Shown here: in pieces, positions 63,295-64,000 of the stretch | How positions within the stretch are numbered: the stretch's first letter is position 1 | Layout: every line of letters starts with the position of its first letter | Assembly (NCBI RefSeq): GCF_024722015.1 | Contig: NZ_JANQBD010000005.1 | Location: 186,001-250,000, forward strand | Origin: Paenibacillus radicis (ex Xue et al. 2023) | Lineage (GTDB): Bacteria > Bacillota > Bacilli > Paenibacillales > NBRC-103111 | Direction of reading: 5' to 3' | Length of the DNA stretch: 64,000 bases | Notes under the pieces: generated by a model | The model's database searches: none | The model's input: only the letters and a program-made list of their open reading frames with translations | What the model was told of the DNA's origin: nothing | Translations under genes and position numbers: made by a program

Positions 63295-64000
63295 ATGCGT
63301 TCCCTTACATCCAAAATGATTAGTATCGCATTATGCTGCACCACACTTGCTGCTTGCGGCAAAACCGCTTCCGTCCCTAACACGGCAGCACCGGCAGCAG
63401 CTCCTGCTGAAACCAAAGCAGAAGAGAAAATCGAGCTGACCTTCTATTACCCAATCGCAGTTGGAGGCCCTTTGACATCTACTATTGAGCTTATGGCCAA
63501 AGATTTTACGGCGCAGAATCCTAATATTACCGTTAAGCCTGTTTACACAGGCAGCTACGCAGATACCGCTGTGAAGACGCAAGCTGGAGTACAAAGCAAG
63601 CAGCCCCCTGATGTGGCTGTACTGCAATCGACAGAGCTGTTCAGCTTGCTGGATATGAATGCCATTATTCCTTTAAATGATTTTATCGCTAAAGAGGGCG
63701 GAGATAAGTACCTTTCTGATTTTTACCCGGCGTTTATGTCCAACTCTCAAACCGGGGGCAATACATACAGCATTCCTTTCCAACGAAGTACTATCGTTCT
63801 TTATTATAACAAAGCACTGTTTAAGGAAGCGGGACTGGACCCGGAAAAGGCGCCGCAAACCTGGGCAGAAATGAAGGATTACGCCAAGAAACTGACCAAG
63901 AACGGCACTTGGGGGCTGGAGATCCCTGTAACGGGCTACGGATACTGGATGCTGCAAACCTTTGCTCTGCAAAACGGTAAAAACCTGATGACTGAGGATG
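63295..64000 (+). CDS. Extracellular solute-binding lipoprotein (UgpB-like), 3' end outside window
   Basis: ATG 63295 follows AAGGAGAG; the frame is open to the window edge (235 residues seen). A lipobox (TLAAC, C21) is followed by an Ala/Pro-rich linker and a family 1 solute-binding fold: LTFYYPIAVGGPLTST, then LMAKDFTAQNPNITVKPV, PPDVAVLQSTELFSLLDM, and IPFQRSTIVLYYNKALFKEAGLDPEKAPQTWAEM. The pattern resembles the sn-glycerol-3-phosphate binding protein UgpB more than maltose receptors. It would feed an ABC importer expected just beyond the window. Confidence 0.85.
   Translation, partial: MRSLTSKMISIALCCTTLAACGKTASVPNTAAPAAAPAETKAEEKIELTFYYPIAVGGPLTSTIELMAKDFTAQNPNITVKPVYTGSYADTAVKTQAGVQSKQPPDVAVLQSTELFSLLDMNAIIPLNDFIAKEGGDKYLSDFYPAFMSNSQTGGNTYSIPFQRSTIVLYYNKALFKEAGLDPEKAPQTWAEMKDYAKKLTKNGTWGLEIPVTGYGYWMLQTFALQNGKNLMTED

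Overview
The window reads as a chromosomal segment of a spore-forming, polysaccharide-degrading Bacillota, most likely a Paenibacillus. The reasons are strong AAGGAGG-type ribosome binding sites, frequent TTG/GTG starts, a SleB-type cortex-lytic enzyme, several copper-amine-oxidase-like stalk-domain proteins, a very large SLH-anchored surface enzyme, a GH44 enzyme with Ig-like spacers, and a GlpP antiterminator. This assignment is inference; no rRNA or other marker gene is present.

Layout. 1-8040: the 3' end of lspA, then a GntR/FCD regulator divergent from a two-gene set (beta-hydroxyacid dehydrogenase plus DUF1537 four-carbon acid-sugar kinase) with two TTGTATACAA-type operators in the promoter; then an aldo/keto reductase, a Gfo/Idh/MocA oxidoreductase and a GHL6/trimerisation-domain glycosidase-like protein behind a cre-like site. 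8040-18120: a gene-free stretch with nested inverted repeats, two exported stalk-domain proteins flanking a YdeI-like protein, a heterodimeric ABC exporter, a Nudix hydrolase and a methyltransferase. 18150-29070: a MalT-like LuxR regulator, an APH-fold kinase, a Bcp peroxiredoxin, a leucine-dehydrogenase-like enzyme divergent from a fixABCX operon that carries a fifth 49-residue gene, and an SDR. 29200-36120: a GH44 multimodular glycanase followed by a NarL-type two-component system. 36240-37650: sleB and a stalk-domain protein. 37850-44860: a probable catabolic island (FAH-family enzyme, PucR-type regulator, polar amino-acid-type ABC importer, nitrilase-family amidohydrolase, TauE-type exporter, YhcH-type protein).

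44870-46830 is the most unusual non-coding part: a 643-bp segment bounded by perfect 14-bp inverted repeats, two tiny acidic-protein genes, a cluster of DnaA-box sequences, and three tandem 118-bp structured repeats whose hairpin arms covary. 46830-54840: a lipoprotein, a FUSC-type membrane protein, LysR and MFS genes, a VOC / AlkD-like (frameshifted) / TetR operon with a palindromic operator in its promoter, a Cys-rich pentapeptide-repeat protein and a DUF2306 membrane protein.

55090-64000 forms a coherent glycerol-phosphate module: glpP, then a leader RNA, then a 1992-residue S-layer-anchored glycerophosphodiester phosphodiesterase, then a second copy of the same leader, a HAD phosphatase and a truncated extracellular solute-binding lipoprotein. 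The two leaders share alternative terminator/antiterminator pairing and compensatory changes, which suggests that GlpP (or another ligand) controls both units together.
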